Assembly: GCF_002567005.1 (NCBI RefSeq)
Contig: NZ_NUZU01000032.1
Location: forward strand, 1-64,000
DNA length: 64,000 nucleotides
Direction of reading: 5' to 3'
Source of the DNA: Bacillus sp. AFS073361
GTDB taxonomy: Bacteria; Bacillota; Bacilli; Bacillales; Cytobacillaceae
The notes beneath the pieces were generated by a model. That model was not told where the DNA came from. It searched no databases and saw nothing but the letters and a program-made list of their open reading frames with translations. A program made the translations under genes and the position numbers. Below are positions 17,623-27,002 of this stretch, in pieces (the stretch's first letter is position 1; the number at the start of each line of letters is the position of its first letter).

Positions 17623-18750
17623 TTAATTCAGTATATTAAAATATATTTGCTCATACTGTTCAACGATTTGATCTGCTTTAAATTTTGTTTTTGCTGTGTA
17701 AATGGACTGTTGAGAAAATTGCTGATGAAGCTTCGCATCATTTAAAACCGCTAATGCTCTACTAGAAATATCCTCTATGTCACCTACTTCACAAATAAAT
17801 CCATTGACACCATGATTAATAACTTCTGGAACACCGCCAACATTCGTCCCGATACAAGGGACACCACATGCCATCGCCTCTAGTGCAACAAGTCCAAAGC
17901 TTTCTTTCTCTGATAATAACAACATTAAATCACTAATAGAGTACAATTCCTCTAAACTCTCTTGTTTACCAAGAAAAATGACTTGATCTTCCAAGCCCAA
18001 CTCTCTGACGAGCTTACAAACGATAGTCATTTCGGGACCATCACCGACCAATAGTAATTTTGCAGGCATTGCAGATGCAATCTTTGAAAAAGATTTTACT
18101 ACATCTTTCACGCGCTTTACTGGACGGAAATTTGAAACATGTATGATTACCTTCTCGTTTTCCCTTATTTCAAAATCTGACTTTAAACCAAGTGCATCAG
18201 TTTTTTTATAGACGCGGTCATCAATAAAATTATAGACAGTTTCGATTGTTTTATCAGGATTGATGAGGTCATAAGTTTGATTCACAAGCGAATTCGATAC
18301 AGCAGTTACCACATCAGATTTTTCTATTCCAAATTTAATTGCATCTGTCAACGAAGGATCATACCCTAAAACGGTTATGTCTGTTCCGTGCAGGGTAGTG
18401 ACTATTTTAAAATCTCGGTGACTCATTTGCTTGGCTAATATAGCACAAACCGCATGAGGAATAGCATAATGAACGTGAAGTAGATCTAATTTTTCCCGAT
18501 TAGCAACTTCCGCCATTTTACTTGCTAAAGCAATATCGTAGGGTGGGTACTGAAATAAGGAATATTGATTCACTTCAACTTGATGATAATAGATATTATG
18601 ATAAATTTTGTTCAACCTAAAAGGGATGCTTGATGAAATGAAATGAATTTCATGACCTTTTTCAGCCAGCATTTTTCCTAATTCCGTTGCTACCACCCCT
18701 GAACCACCTACTGTTGGATAGCAAGTAATTCCAATTTTTAATTTCCTCAT
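17623..18750 (-). CDS. bshA: N-acetyl-alpha-D-glucosaminyl L-malate synthase
   Basis: A 375-residue GT-B glycosyltransferase (family 4) that joins UDP-GlcNAc and L-malate, the first step of bacillithiol synthesis. The N-terminal [16 protein letters not shown], the central [11 protein letters not shown] with the sugar-nucleotide-binding Arg/Lys, and the [17 protein letters not shown]-x7-E motif are present. AGGAG precedes the ATG. It starts two bases after the bshB1 stop, so the two steps of the same pathway are cotranslated. Confidence 0.96.
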   Translation of the reverse strand: MRKLKIGITCYPTVGGSGVVATELGKMLAEKGHEIHFISSSIPFRLNKIYHNIYYHQVEVNQYSLFQYPPYDIALASKMAEVANREKLDLLHVHYAIPHAVCAILAKQMSHRDFKIVTTLHGTDITVLGYDPSLTDAIKFGIEKSDVVTAVSNSLVNQTYDLINPDKTIETVYNFIDDRVYKKTDALGLKSDFEIRENEKVIIHVSNFRPVKRVKDVVKSFSKIASAMPAKLLLVGDGPEMTIVCKLVRELGLEDQVIFLGKQESLEELYSISDLMLLLSEKESFGLVALEAMACGVPCIGTNVGGVPEVINHGVNGFICEVGDIEDISSRALAVLNDAKLHQQFSQQSIYTAKTKFKADQIVEQYEQIYFNILN

Positions 18751-18752
18751 GG

Positions 18753-19463
18753 TTATTCTCCTATCAAATCTCGATTCAAAAGAATGGGAACTTTCGTTTT
18801 GAACCCTTCAGCAAATGTAACACCAACAAGCTTGCCAAACATTCTTTCCCTTGCCTCGACTGTTTCAATATACCCATTAACAAGTGGAGTATTGTGGGTT
18901 TCTTCTGTTTGCTGGAATTGGCTCTTATACTCCCTTAATGCTTCGAGCTTTAAATCTATGTATTGTGAAATATCGATAACAAAATCAGGTTTGTGAAAAC
19001 CATTAATCATATAAAAATAAACTCTTTCCACTCGGTGAGCAGGTTCATTTCCATCTGTTTCATATTTTCGGATTCCAGCTGAAAAAACTGCTTCTTCCAC
19101 TAAACTAGCACAATTTCCATGGTCTGGATGACGGTCTTCAAAATAAGGCGCAAACACGATTTGAGGCTTGTTTATTCTTATTACCCTTGCAATTTCTCTT
19201 ATGTATTCTTCATTAAGGTATAAGCCCCTATCCGGAAAACCCAGCGAGGACCGCCACGAAACTTTTAGAACTTCAGCCGCATTTGCCGCCTCAGACTTTC
19301 TGAGCTCTATATTCCCATTTGAAGAAAGGTCGGCATCTGTTAAATCACAGATACCTACACGTTTTCCCTCAGATGTAAATTTTGCGATTGTCCCTGCCAT
19401 GCCTATCTCGACATCGTCTGCATGGGCACCAAATGCAAGGACTTGAAGGTGTTGATTATTCAT
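18753..19463 (-). CDS. bshB1: Bacillithiol biosynthesis deacetylase BshB1
   Basis: A 236-residue zinc hydrolase of the LmbE/PIG-L family that removes the acetyl group from GlcNAc-malate. Zinc ligands are visible in [10 protein letters not shown] (H-x2-D-D) and in DRHPDHGNC (third His). The start at 19463 has GGTGG five bases upstream; the GTG at 19475 is the alternative. The gene overlaps mgsA by eight bases and abuts bshA. The cysteine ligase bshC is not in this window, while the disulfide reductase bdr is (55.4-56.4 kb). Confidence 0.94.
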   Translation of the reverse strand: MNNQHLQVLAFGAHADDVEIGMAGTIAKFTSEGKRVGICDLTDADLSSNGNIELRKSEAANAAEVLKVSWRSSLGFPDRGLYLNEEYIREIARVIRINKPQIVFAPYFEDRHPDHGNCASLVEEAVFSAGIRKYETDGNEPAHRVERVYFYMINGFHKPDFVIDISQYIDLKLEALREYKSQFQQTEETHNTPLVNGYIETVEARERMFGKLVGVTFAEGFKTKVPILLNRDLIGE

Positions 19464-19872
19464 TATGTCCACCATTCTCTTTAATTATATTTCTCCATTC
19501 AATCAGCCCGAGTTCTAAACCTCTTATAAGCAATTCCGCAGTTCCCATATTGGTTGCAAGGGGTATGGAGTATACATCACATAGTCTTACTAATGCAGTA
19601 ACATCTGGTTCATGCGGCTGTGCGGTTAATGGATCTCGAAAAAAGAAAACAGCATCCATTTCATTTTGAGCAATCATCGCACCAATTTGCTGGTCACCAC
19701 CAAGCGGTCCGGATTGAAACCGTGTAATATTCAATCCTGTTGCATCACTAATTCTTTGCCCTGTTGTTCCAGTAGCAAATAAAGAGTGCTTCGAAAAAAT
19801 ATTCTGATAGGCAATCGCGAACTGCACCAAATCATTTTTCTTATTATCATGAGCAATTAATGCAATATTCAT
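19456..19872 (-). CDS. mgsA: Methylglyoxal synthase
   Basis: A 138-residue enzyme turning dihydroxyacetone phosphate into methylglyoxal and phosphate. The family signatures [14 protein letters not shown] (phosphate loop), [10 protein letters not shown] and the catalytic Asp in [14 protein letters not shown] are intact. AGGAGG lies before the ATG. It is 11 bases after dapB and overlaps bshB1, so it belongs to the long dapB-birA operon. Bacillithiol takes part in methylglyoxal detoxification, which may explain the linkage. Confidence 0.95.
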   Translation of the reverse strand: MNIALIAHDNKKNDLVQFAIAYQNIFSKHSLFATGTTGQRISDATGLNITRFQSGPLGGDQQIGAMIAQNEMDAVFFFRDPLTAQPHEPDVTALVRLCDVYSIPLATNMGTAELLIRGLELGLIEWRNIIKENGGHNE

Positions 19873-19883
19873 TATATTTCCTC

Positions 19884-20687
19884 CTATCCTAAAATATTTT
19901 CAAGGCCATAAACAAAGGCATTATGTGTCATCACAGACTCAACTGCCACTTTTACCCCTGACATAAACGACCCTCGGTGGTAGGAATCGTGCCTGATTGT
20001 TAAAGTCTGACCATCTGAACCGAATAACACCTGTTGATGTGCAACCAATCCCGGCAATCGAACCGAGTGAATATGCATCCCATCAAAATTTGCCCCCCTC
20101 GCTCCTGCGATTGTTTCTTTTTCATTTGGGTGGCCTTGATTTTTTGCTTCTCTTACAGTTGAGATCATTTCCGCCGTCTTTACCGCTGTTCCTGACGGAG
20201 CATCCAGCTTCTGGTCGTGGTGTAATTCGATAATTTCAACATCCTCAAAATATTTGGCAGCCATTTGAGAGAATTTCATCATTAAAACCGCACCTATAGC
20301 AAAATTCGGAGCAATAATACACCCCAGTTCTTTCTCCTGACAAATACGCTCTAATTCTTCTAATTCACCAGCGGTAAACCCTGTTGTACCTACAACAGGC
20401 CGCACATTGTAAGAGAGTGCTGTTTTGGTATGATGCATGCCCACTTCAGGTGTGGTTAAGTCAATTAATACATCTGCTTGGATTGTTTGCAGACATGTTT
20501 CAATATTTGAATAAACTTGCACATTATGTATTGAATGAAAACCTTCCAAATCGCTTAACATGATTCCGTCATACTTATGATCCACAACAGCAACTAATTC
20601 AAAATTATCAGTATTTGTGACTAACTTTACAGCTTCGCTCCCCATTCTTCCACGAGGGCCTGCAATAATAATTTTAATCTTTTCCAT
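19884..20687 (-). CDS. dapB: 4-hydroxy-tetrahydrodipicolinate reductase
   Basis: A 267-residue NAD(P)H-dependent enzyme of lysine, diaminopimelate and dipicolinate synthesis. The Rossmann loop [21 protein letters not shown], the catalytic [15 protein letters not shown] segment and APNFAIGAV are seen. The ATG at 20687 gives the exact B. subtilis length, with GGAG eight bases upstream; the GTG at 20696 overlaps that site. It follows ypjD closely. The product feeds both peptidoglycan cross-links and spore dipicolinate. Confidence 0.96.
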   Translation of the reverse strand: MEKIKIIIAGPRGRMGSEAVKLVTNTDNFELVAVVDHKYDGIMLSDLEGFHSIHNVQVYSNIETCLQTIQADVLIDLTTPEVGMHHTKTALSYNVRPVVGTTGFTAGELEELERICQEKELGCIIAPNFAIGAVLMMKFSQMAAKYFEDVEIIELHHDQKLDAPSGTAVKTAEMISTVREAKNQGHPNEKETIAGARGANFDGMHIHSVRLPGLVAHQQVLFGSDGQTLTIRHDSYHRGSFMSGVKVAVESVMTHNAFVYGLENILG

Positions 20688-20692
20688 CGCAT

Positions 20693-21037
20693 TCACTCCA
20701 TTTTTTCTTCGTTAATTCTAGTCCAACGATTTTTGTCTCTTGTCTTAAATTTTGCCATTACATAATCATGCGCATCTTCTAGGCTAATATTTAAAGAATT
20801 AGCAAAGCAAATTAAGACAAATAAAAGGTCTCCCAGTTCTTCCTCAATCGCTTTTTCAGTTTCACTAGTTTTTTTGGGTTTCTCTCCATAATAATGATTT
20901 ACTTCTCTAGCAAATTCCCCTAGTTCTTCTGTAAGTCGCGCCAGCATTGCCAGTGGACTGAAATACCCCTCTTTAAATTGACTAATGTACAAATCTACTT
21001 CTTGCTGAAGTTCTTTCATTGTCTTTTCATTGGCCAA
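20693..21037 (-). CDS. ypjD: MazG-like nucleotide pyrophosphohydrolase YpjD
   Basis: A 114-residue all-alpha MazG-superfamily protein. Mg-binding acidic residues appear as [10 protein letters not shown] (E-x2-E type) and [18 protein letters not shown] (E-x3-D). Relatives hydrolyse nucleoside triphosphates to monophosphates, a house-cleaning role. The TTG at 21037 has GAGGTG eight bases upstream and matches the B. subtilis N-terminus. It opens the ypjD-dapB-mgsA-bshB1-bshA-cca-birA run. Confidence 0.92.
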   Translation of the reverse strand: MANEKTMKELQQEVDLYISQFKEGYFSPLAMLARLTEELGEFAREVNHYYGEKPKKTSETEKAIEEELGDLLFVLICFANSLNISLEDAHDYVMAKFKTRDKNRWTRINEEKME

Positions 21038-21160
21038 TTTGCCTTCACCTCGTTAATTTGATTGATACTAATGCCCATTTTCTTATTCATTGTTTATGTT
21101 AGCTAAATTATCTCGGTTTTACAAATGTTTTCAATTATTTTTAGTCTTTTTCACTACTCA

Positions 21161-21189
21161 TTGCTCTAGCATTTTTAATTCGATATAAT
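21161..21189 (+). promoter_or_regulatory. Sigma-A promoter of ypjC
   Basis: TTGCTC (21161-21166) and TATAAT (21184-21189) are 17 bases apart, 45 bases before the ypjC start codon on the plus strand. Confidence 0.7.
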
Positions 21190-21233
21190 AAAAATCGCCA
21201 GATAAGAGAATTTATGGCAGAGGGGGGTTATGA

Positions 21234-22106
21234 ATGATATCAGGACTTAAATTTAAAAACATATTATTTATCCTTTTAGGGGCTGCAATCATGTCGTTTG
21301 GACTTGTGAATTTTAATATGCAAAACAAGTTGGCTGAAGGTGGTTTCACTGGGATTGCTCTATTATTTTATTTCTTGTTCAAGTGGGATCCGTCATATTC
21401 AAATTTATTTTTAAATATTCCACTTTTTTTTATCGGGTGGAAATTGTTAGGACGGAATACATTTTTATACACCATTATAGGAACGGTAGGAGTATCGATT
21501 TTTTTGTGGATATTTCAACGCTATGCAATAGATATGCCACTTGAAAGTGATTTAACATTAGCAGCATTATTTGCTGGAGTTTTTACAGGCGTTGGTTTAG
21601 GAGTAATCTTTCGTTATGGTGGAACTACGGGAGGAGTCGATATTATTGCAAGGCTCGTCCAGAAATATGCAGGCTGGAATATGGGGAAAACGATGTTCTT
21701 ATTTGATGCATGTGTTATCGCGTTATCTCTAGTTACATATTTAAATTATAAACAGGCAATGTATACACTTGTTGCTGTTTTTATTGGTGCAAGAGTCATC
21801 GATTTCATTTTAGAAGGTGCCTATTCTGCAAGAGGGGCAATGATTATTTCGGAAAAAAACGAACAAATTGCCGCAAAAATTATGGAGGAAATGGACCGAG
21901 GAGTTACTGCCTTAAAAGGTTATGGATCATATACAAAAAGTGAACGTGAGGTTTTATATTGTGTTGTGGCTAAAAATGAAATCGTTCGGTTAAAAAATGT
22001 AATCACCTCGGTCGATCCACATGCCTTTGTTTCAATTACTATTGTTCACGATGTTCATGGAGAAGGATTTACCCTTGACGAAAATAAAATGCCGTTAGTA
22101 GATTAA
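21234..22106 (+). CDS. ypjC: YitT family membrane protein (DUF161/DUF2179)
   Basis: A 290-residue integral membrane protein with about five hydrophobic helices in residues 8-195, including the family signature RYGGTTGGVDIIARLV, and a C-terminal cytosolic DUF2179 domain from about residue 200 (SEKNEQIAAKIMEEMDRGVTALKG). The substrate is unknown. AGGGGGG precedes the ATG by seven bases. It is a single plus-strand gene with its own promoter and a bidirectional terminator shared with ypjB, an orientation that differs from the surrounding minus-strand operons. Confidence 0.9.
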   Translation: MISGLKFKNILFILLGAAIMSFGLVNFNMQNKLAEGGFTGIALLFYFLFKWDPSYSNLFLNIPLFFIGWKLLGRNTFLYTIIGTVGVSIFLWIFQRYAIDMPLESDLTLAALFAGVFTGVGLGVIFRYGGTTGGVDIIARLVQKYAGWNMGKTMFLFDACVIALSLVTYLNYKQAMYTLVAVFIGARVIDFILEGAYSARGAMIISEKNEQIAAKIMEEMDRGVTALKGYGSYTKSEREVLYCVVAKNEIVRLKNVITSVDPHAFVSITIVHDVHGEGFTLDENKMPLVD

Positions 22107-22140
22107 AAAAGCAATGTCGTTTGACATTGCTTTTTTAGTA
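22107..22140. terminator. Bidirectional terminator between ypjC and ypjB
   Basis: AAAAAAGCAATGTC and GACATTGCTTTTTT pair around a 4-base loop, with poly-U on either strand. Confidence 0.9.
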
Positions 22141-22926
22141 TCAATCTTTTGAACGGTCTTTTTTCTGGTTCTTGTCACCTTGATATTTTCTCCAACCCAC
22201 ATAGGATAATGTCATGATAATAATGCTTCCAGTGGATATAATAACCCACCAAATGTTAGGATCTGCCTCATCCTCTTCCATGTTAGAAAAGAGTTTGACT
22301 AAGTCCGTATCTAGTTTATCCAATTCCTGCTGACTTTTAGTGTCACTTACTACTAGGGAACGGTATTCATTTATAAAATCAATCCGTGCATCTAATTTTT
22401 GTACATTTTCTACGGACACATCAATTTTCATACTTGGATAGATGACATTGTACAAAGATAAAAATGAATTGAAGTTTGTATGAAAGTTTCCAGAATCACC
22501 TTTTTTAGCGGCATCTTTCGCTTGATGAAAAGCAGTCATAATTTGATCTTCCATTTCAACCCATAGGGGTTGATGACTTGTAGCAATCGCATCAATAACA
22601 AGTCTAAATTTGACTAATTTATTTATTCGTTCCTCATATTTCATGTTGGAACTAACTGCCGCTTCCACTGCTTCATCATGGGAGGTGTTAATTATTCTCA
22701 CTTCATCCATGGTTAATGGTGGATCCGTACCAGCAATACTTGTGAACTGATTTGAAAAATAATCAAGGAGTCTTTTCGCATCTTCATATCTATGAAACTT
22801 CACCATTTGGAGTGCTTCATCTGAAATATCATCAAGCCTCTCCATTGGCGATTGTTGTTCTGCATAAATAGATGTGGGAGTAAGCATCATGATAATTGCA
22901 AATAAAAATAACCATTTGATTTTCAA
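22141..22926 (-). CDS. ypjB: Sporulation-associated membrane protein YpjB
   Basis: A 261-residue protein with an N-terminal signal peptide (to about IYAEQQ), a helical extracytoplasmic body and one C-terminal membrane helix (WWVIISTGSIIIMTLSYVGW) followed by a short basic tail. This is the domain plan of YpjB, which is linked with sporulation in B. subtilis; the molecular role is unknown. The TTG start has GGGGGG eight bases upstream. It lies 66 bases after ypjA in the same direction. Confidence 0.85.
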   Translation of the reverse strand: MKIKWLFLFAIIMMLTPTSIYAEQQSPMERLDDISDEALQMVKFHRYEDAKRLLDYFSNQFTSIAGTDPPLTMDEVRIINTSHDEAVEAAVSSNMKYEERINKLVKFRLVIDAIATSHQPLWVEMEDQIMTAFHQAKDAAKKGDSGNFHTNFNSFLSLYNVIYPSMKIDVSVENVQKLDARIDFINEYRSLVVSDTKSQQELDKLDTDLVKLFSNMEEDEADPNIWWVIISTGSIIIMTLSYVGWRKYQGDKNQKKDRSKD

Positions 22927-22992
22927 TCCTTGTCCCCCCTTTCATTACTAATAAAATGTATGTAGGGGTGGACAAGGTTAGACCATTTTGGA

Positions 22993-23586
22993 TTATTTTA
23001 TTTCAAGCTTGTACCGATTGGACCGAATGGAAAAATAATAGGCAAGGGCAATAGAAAAAATCGAAAGCCAGAATGTAAAATAGCCAATTTGCGGAGTGTA
23101 GCGATCAAGCATATGATAGCTCGGCAACATGAAAAATACATAATCTATCACATCATTATGTAATGTCCAAACAGCTGTGATGATTAAATGCCACCATTTA
23201 AAACGATAAAATGGAGCATACAAAATCCCTTGTACAGCCATTGCAAAATGGGAAAATATTAGCATATAGCCAACTGCATCAAGTTCCCCTTGGACAAAGT
23301 AGACTAGTATGTTCATCACCACTGCCCAAATTCCATATTTAAAAAGTGTGACAATCGCAAGAGCCTCTATTAAAGGCCAGTTTCTCCGTAATAGAAAGGC
23401 AATTAAAACAAAAACAAAGAATAAACTAGCGGTAGGGCTGTCAGGAACGAATGGGAGGAAAATTGCAGGAGTTTCTTTTAGTTGCCACCCATACCAGTAA
23501 TACCCATATATAGTTCCAGCTATATTTATAAATAATAGCAGCTTTATAATTGACCTATGGGCCAAGAGAGGATAAATCCAACTCAC
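22993..23586 (-). CDS. ypjA: Multi-pass membrane protein YpjA (DUF1405)
   Basis: A 197-residue integral membrane protein with about six hydrophobic segments and the family phrase INIAGTIYGYYWYGWQL near the N-terminus, then FLPFVPDSPTA. Function unknown. I chose the GTG at 23586 because GGAG is seven bases upstream and the resulting N-terminus matches relatives; the ATG at 23592 nearly touches the ribosome site. It follows qcrABC as in B. subtilis but beyond a terminator. Confidence 0.87.
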   Translation of the reverse strand: MSWIYPLLAHRSIIKLLLFINIAGTIYGYYWYGWQLKETPAIFLPFVPDSPTASLFFVFVLIAFLLRRNWPLIEALAIVTLFKYGIWAVVMNILVYFVQGELDAVGYMLIFSHFAMAVQGILYAPFYRFKWWHLIITAVWTLHNDVIDYVFFMLPSYHMLDRYTPQIGYFTFWLSIFSIALAYYFSIRSNRYKLEIK

Positions 23587-23622
23587 AAGCATGCTCCTTC
23601 CAGGATTGTTTTTTTCATGAAG

Positions 23623-23653
23623 AAAAAAGCTGACGATCGTTCGTCAGCTTTTC
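23623..23653 (-). terminator. Terminator of the qcrABC operon
   Basis: On the minus strand AAAAGCTGACGA-ACGA-TCGTCAGCTTTTTT is a strong hairpin with a U tract, 14 bases after the qcrC stop. Confidence 0.88.
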
Positions 23654-23666
23654 AATAATTCGATTA

Positions 23667-24440
23667 TTACTTACCAAGGCCTGAGATAAATTCTGAAAGT
23701 GTTTTAAGTTCTTCGTCAGTACCTTTGAAGATTCCGGGTGGCATTTTTCCACCTTTACCTTCTTTAGCAATTTTCGCTACTTCTTCAGCAGATAGACCAG
23801 TTCCAACTAATGCAGGAGCACCGGCACCTCCTGAAAGATCTTCACCGTGACAAGTAATACATGTATTCGCACTAGCAATTTTGTAGCCGGCACTCGACTT
23901 ATCAATATCAACCTTTTCAACAATTTTTCCTTGGCGCTCAGCTTGTTCCCAGTCGTGTGTCGCAACAGACTCCCAAGTTAAAAATACGGTGGCAGCTAAT
24001 GCCAAAAGCATAGCTGTAGTTGCAATCGGACGCTTCATTGGACGACGTTCAGGACCATTATCCAGGAATGGAGCTAATAGTAAGCCTCCAAATGCAAGTC
24101 CAGGCATAATCATAGCTCCGATAACTGTATACGGTCCGGATGCATATGAATATTTTAGTAATTGATACAAAAATAAGAAATACCAGTCTGGCAATGGAAT
24201 GTAACCAGTATCAGTCGGATCCGCTATCCTTTCAAGCGGAGCCGGATGGGCAACAGTTAAACATAAAAAGCCGACAAGAAATACAGCTCCTATCATCCAT
24301 TCTTTCAAAAGGAAGTTAGGCCAGAACGCCTCTGTTTTACCAGGGTATTCAGAGTAATCTTTCGGAATCATTTTTTTTCGTTCAGAAGGTGCTAAAACAC
24401 GTGAATCACCAACGAACTTTAATCCTTTACCGCGATGCAT
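23667..24440 (-). CDS. qcrC: Menaquinol:cytochrome c reductase, cytochrome c/subunit IV fusion
   Basis: A 257-residue fusion protein. The N-terminal half resembles subunit IV of cytochrome b6f (three membrane helices, with DPTDTGYIPLPDWYFLFLYQLLKY as the conserved quinol-site region), and the C-terminal half is an extracytoplasmic cytochrome c with the haem-binding CITCH motif and a Met ligand in KGGKMPPG. It works with QcrA and QcrB to pass electrons from menaquinol to cytochrome c. Length matches B. subtilis (255). Confidence 0.96.
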   Translation of the reverse strand: MHRGKGLKFVGDSRVLAPSERKKMIPKDYSEYPGKTEAFWPNFLLKEWMIGAVFLVGFLCLTVAHPAPLERIADPTDTGYIPLPDWYFLFLYQLLKYSYASGPYTVIGAMIMPGLAFGGLLLAPFLDNGPERRPMKRPIATTAMLLALAATVFLTWESVATHDWEQAERQGKIVEKVDIDKSSAGYKIASANTCITCHGEDLSGGAGAPALVGTGLSAEEVAKIAKEGKGGKMPPGIFKGTDEELKTLSEFISGLGK

Positions 24441-24503
24441 CGAGCAATCCCCCTCCTTTTTCCGTAGTTAGTAGAAAAAACATCGATTGTGAAAAAACGT
24501 TTT

Positions 24504-25178
24504 TTATAGTGGTCCAGAAATACCTTGTTTACGAATCATTAAGAAGTGGGCTCCCATTAATCCAAGCAATGCACCTGGCAGGAAGAACACGTGAATCGCA
24601 AAGAAACGGGTTAATGTTTGGGCACCAACAATATGTTCATGACCTGCAAGTAAAACCTTAACCTGTGTACCGATAAACGGTGTTGCTTCGGCAATCTGCA
24701 GACCTACTTTTGTTGCAAATAACGCTTTCATATCCCATGGTAATAAGTAACCAGTAAATCCTAAGCCAAGCATAACGAAGAAAATAAGCACTCCGACTAC
24801 CCAGTTTAGTTCACGAGGTTTCTTGTAAGCACCTTGGAAGAAAACACGTAGTGTATGTAAAAACATCATTACAAGTACTAAACTTGCACCCCAGTGATGC
24901 ATTCCACGTACAATTTGTCCAAAAGCAACTTCATTTTGAAGATAATAAACCGATTCCCATGCATTTTTAATATCTGGTACATAGTACATAGTTAAAAACA
25001 TACCAGAGAGAATTTGAATGACTGTTACGAAGAATGTTAGACCTCCAAAGCAGTATACAAACGCTGAAAAGTGATGCGCTGGATTAACATGCTCAGGTAC
25101 TTCATGGTCTGCGATATCGCGCCACAAAGGCGTAATATCTAAACGTTCATCTACCCAATCGTAAATCTTGTTTAACAT
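24504..25178 (-). CDS. qcrB: Menaquinol:cytochrome c reductase, cytochrome b subunit
   Basis: A 224-residue b6-type cytochrome with four membrane helices. Haem-ligating His pairs appear in MHHWGAS/HTLRVFF and further on in the last helix (FFAIHVFFLP). Cys43 (AFVYCFGG) corresponds to the residue that binds an extra covalent haem in B. subtilis QcrB. The start codon has GGAGG. It is two bases after the qcrA stop, and qcrC follows after 63 bases. Confidence 0.96.
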   Translation of the reverse strand: MLNKIYDWVDERLDITPLWRDIADHEVPEHVNPAHHFSAFVYCFGGLTFFVTVIQILSGMFLTMYYVPDIKNAWESVYYLQNEVAFGQIVRGMHHWGASLVLVMMFLHTLRVFFQGAYKKPRELNWVVGVLIFFVMLGLGFTGYLLPWDMKALFATKVGLQIAEATPFIGTQVKVLLAGHEHIVGAQTLTRFFAIHVFFLPGALLGLMGAHFLMIRKQGISGPL

Positions 25179-25179
25179 G

Positions 25180-25686
25180 TTACGCCTCCTTCCGTGGTTC
25201 AGCTTTACCTAAATAAAGAAAACCGTCTTTTTCCTTGAATGGATATACATCAAGCGGGTGAAGTGGTGGTGTACCTGGAACATTGGTTCCATCCTTTGTG
25301 TAACGGCCATAGTGACATGGACAAAAGAATTGATTTGGATGTTCCTTGTCCGTATTCCAGTTAACAGTACAGCCTAAATGTTTACACACAGGTGAAAGGG
25401 CTACAATTTTACCTGCATCATTCTTATAAACCCAGGCAGTCTCCGTAACCTCTGACTCATACCATGCATCCTTTTGTTTAAAGCTAAAGTCAACTCGAAC
25501 CGGCTCGTTAGTTATTTCAGAAACCTTTTGTTTTGTTGCGACGAAATCTCCGCCTTCTTCAGCCTTTAAAACTGGATCAACTGCAAATCTTACCATTGGC
25601 ATTAACATACCAGCTGCCATAAAGCCGCCTACTCCTGTTAATGTGTAGCTTAAAAATTGACGTCTTGAAACGCGTTGCTTACTCAT
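25180..25686 (-). CDS. qcrA: Menaquinol:cytochrome c reductase, Rieske iron-sulfur subunit
   Basis: A 168-residue Rieske protein. A twin-arginine-like signal (SRRQFLSYTLTG) leads into one membrane helix, and the 2Fe-2S ligands are seen as CKHLGC and CPCHYG in the C-terminal domain. The ATG at 25686 gives the usual length and has AGGGGGGG upstream; the open frame 19 codons earlier is not homologous. It is first in qcrABC and has a good sigma-A promoter at 25763-25791. Confidence 0.95.
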   Translation of the reverse strand: MSKQRVSRRQFLSYTLTGVGGFMAAGMLMPMVRFAVDPVLKAEEGGDFVATKQKVSEITNEPVRVDFSFKQKDAWYESEVTETAWVYKNDAGKIVALSPVCKHLGCTVNWNTDKEHPNQFFCPCHYGRYTKDGTNVPGTPPLHPLDVYPFKEKDGFLYLGKAEPRKEA

Positions 25687-25762
25687 GCTTATATCCCCCC
25701 CTCTATTCACGAAGTTAAGTCCGACGGACAAATTTAAACACATATAAAACTAGGACATAACA

Positions 25763-25791
25763 ATGATATATCAATCTGCAAGTTAGGTCAA
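25763..25791 (-). promoter_or_regulatory. Sigma-A promoter of qcrABC
   Basis: On the minus strand TTGACC (25786-25791), a 17-base spacer and TATCAT (25763-25768) lie 77 bases upstream of the qcrA start. Confidence 0.65.
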
Positions 25792-25828
25792 TATCATACT
25801 ATTTTAAAAACATGCTTAAAAGGTGGTT

Positions 25829-26293
25829 TTACTCATTTTCATGCCATTTTTGCGTAAAAAGGTCTAATAATTGTTTTACTTGACTATCAACAACCGCCAT
25901 TTTCTGTGAATCATTCATGTGTTCCAGTGGGATTGATGGAAGCCATATTATCGTTCCGGAAAGTTCTTCTTCTCGTGATCTCCAATCAATTTCGGATGTA
26001 ATGTAAAATATGTGTTTAAATTCCCCCTTTTGAAGGCTAGCCTCCCATTCCTTCAAATCACTAATGATATTTTCTCCATTTTTGGACTTCAAATATGTAT
26101 ATGGAGGTAATAATAATAATCTTCCCGTAAATTGCCTTTCTAGATGTCCAGTAAGTAATGTGATAAATTCCGCAGCTGTCGCAGACTGTTTCATCTCCCC
26201 CCCCACAGATACAGCCAGCAATGGCACAACAGCTGTGTCTACATATTCCTTTGCATTCAAATACGTCTCAATATCTTGAGGTGTCCATTTCAT
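25829..26293 (-). CDS. ypiF: YpiF family protein (DUF2487)
   Basis: A 154-residue soluble protein starting MKWTPQDIETYLNAKEYVDTAVVPLL, typical of the YpiF family. It has an alpha/beta pattern with no recognisable active site, and its function is unknown. The ATG at 26293 follows GGTTGGTG; 31 further open codons upstream are hydrophobic and not family-like. It sits between qcrA and ypiB as in B. subtilis, where this gene neighbours the reductase. A terminator separates it from ypiB. Confidence 0.85.
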   Translation of the reverse strand: MKWTPQDIETYLNAKEYVDTAVVPLLAVSVGGEMKQSATAAEFITLLTGHLERQFTGRLLLLPPYTYLKSKNGENIISDLKEWEASLQKGEFKHIFYITSEIDWRSREEELSGTIIWLPSIPLEHMNDSQKMAVVDSQVKQLLDLFTQKWHENE

Positions 26294-26386
26294 ATTTATG
26301 CACCAACCTTTTGATTTCACTATTATCATAATATCATTTTCTACAGAAACAATAAAAGATATAGTGCAATATTTAGAAAATCCCAA

Positions 26387-26423
26387 ACAAAAAGGAAGCT
26401 GCTTATCGCACGCTTCCTTTTTG
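26387..26423. terminator. Terminator after ypiA-ypiB
   Basis: AAAAAGGAAGC pairs with GCTTCCTTTTT around a 12-base loop; it overlaps the last codons of ypiB (stop at 26403) and has poly-U on the minus strand. Confidence 0.85.
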
Positions 26424-26969
26424 TTCTGACATGGTTAACTGATTAAGCTTTTGTGTAAGAACTTGAAATGCTTTTCGATCTTGATTATCAAGGGCCTCAT
26501 CAATTAATTGAAGGATTTTCTCACGTTGAAAATGTTCAATACTGCGCTGCAATAATTGTTCTGCAATAATTCCATCCTTCTCATTCACTTGCAGGTGTTT
26601 GGGAACGTATAAATTCTCTTCAAGAACCGCAGCATACTGGTGTGCCTGATTAGCAGCATGAAAGTTTAATTGGATAAAAATATCCTCATCACGATTTAAG
26701 CGAATGTCGTGAAAAGACTTTTCAGCATCTGTAGTCATCACATTTTCTTTATAGAATCTAAATGGTACCTTATCGACGCAATGTGTAGACATAATTAAAC
26801 CTCTCGGACAATACTGTGCTTGCTCCACAAAATGGACCTTCTCCATTAATTGATCGTGGCTCATTAGATAATTAAGAATCCAAACACATTCTCTTCTCTT
26901 TAATTGATAATGATTTAAAAACCAGCGAATAAAGTCCTTCTTCTCGTTGACAGAAACAGGGGTTGCCAT
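26403..26969 (-). CDS. ypiB: YpiB family protein (UPF0302)
   Basis: A 188-residue soluble protein. The N-terminal part [35 protein letters not shown] and the C-terminal helical [21 protein letters not shown] identify the UPF0302/YpiB family. Its function is unknown. The ATG at 26969 has GGAGG nine bases upstream. It lies 33 bases after ypiA, with which it is probably cotranscribed. Confidence 0.87.
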   Translation of the reverse strand: MATPVSVNEKKDFIRWFLNHYQLKRRECVWILNYLMSHDQLMEKVHFVEQAQYCPRGLIMSTHCVDKVPFRFYKENVMTTDAEKSFHDIRLNRDEDIFIQLNFHAANQAHQYAAVLEENLYVPKHLQVNEKDGIIAEQLLQRSIEHFQREKILQLIDEALDNQDRKAFQVLTQKLNQLTMSEQKGSVR

Positions 26970-27002
26970 GATAGTTTCCCTCCTCTGCAAATTCAGCTTT
27001 TT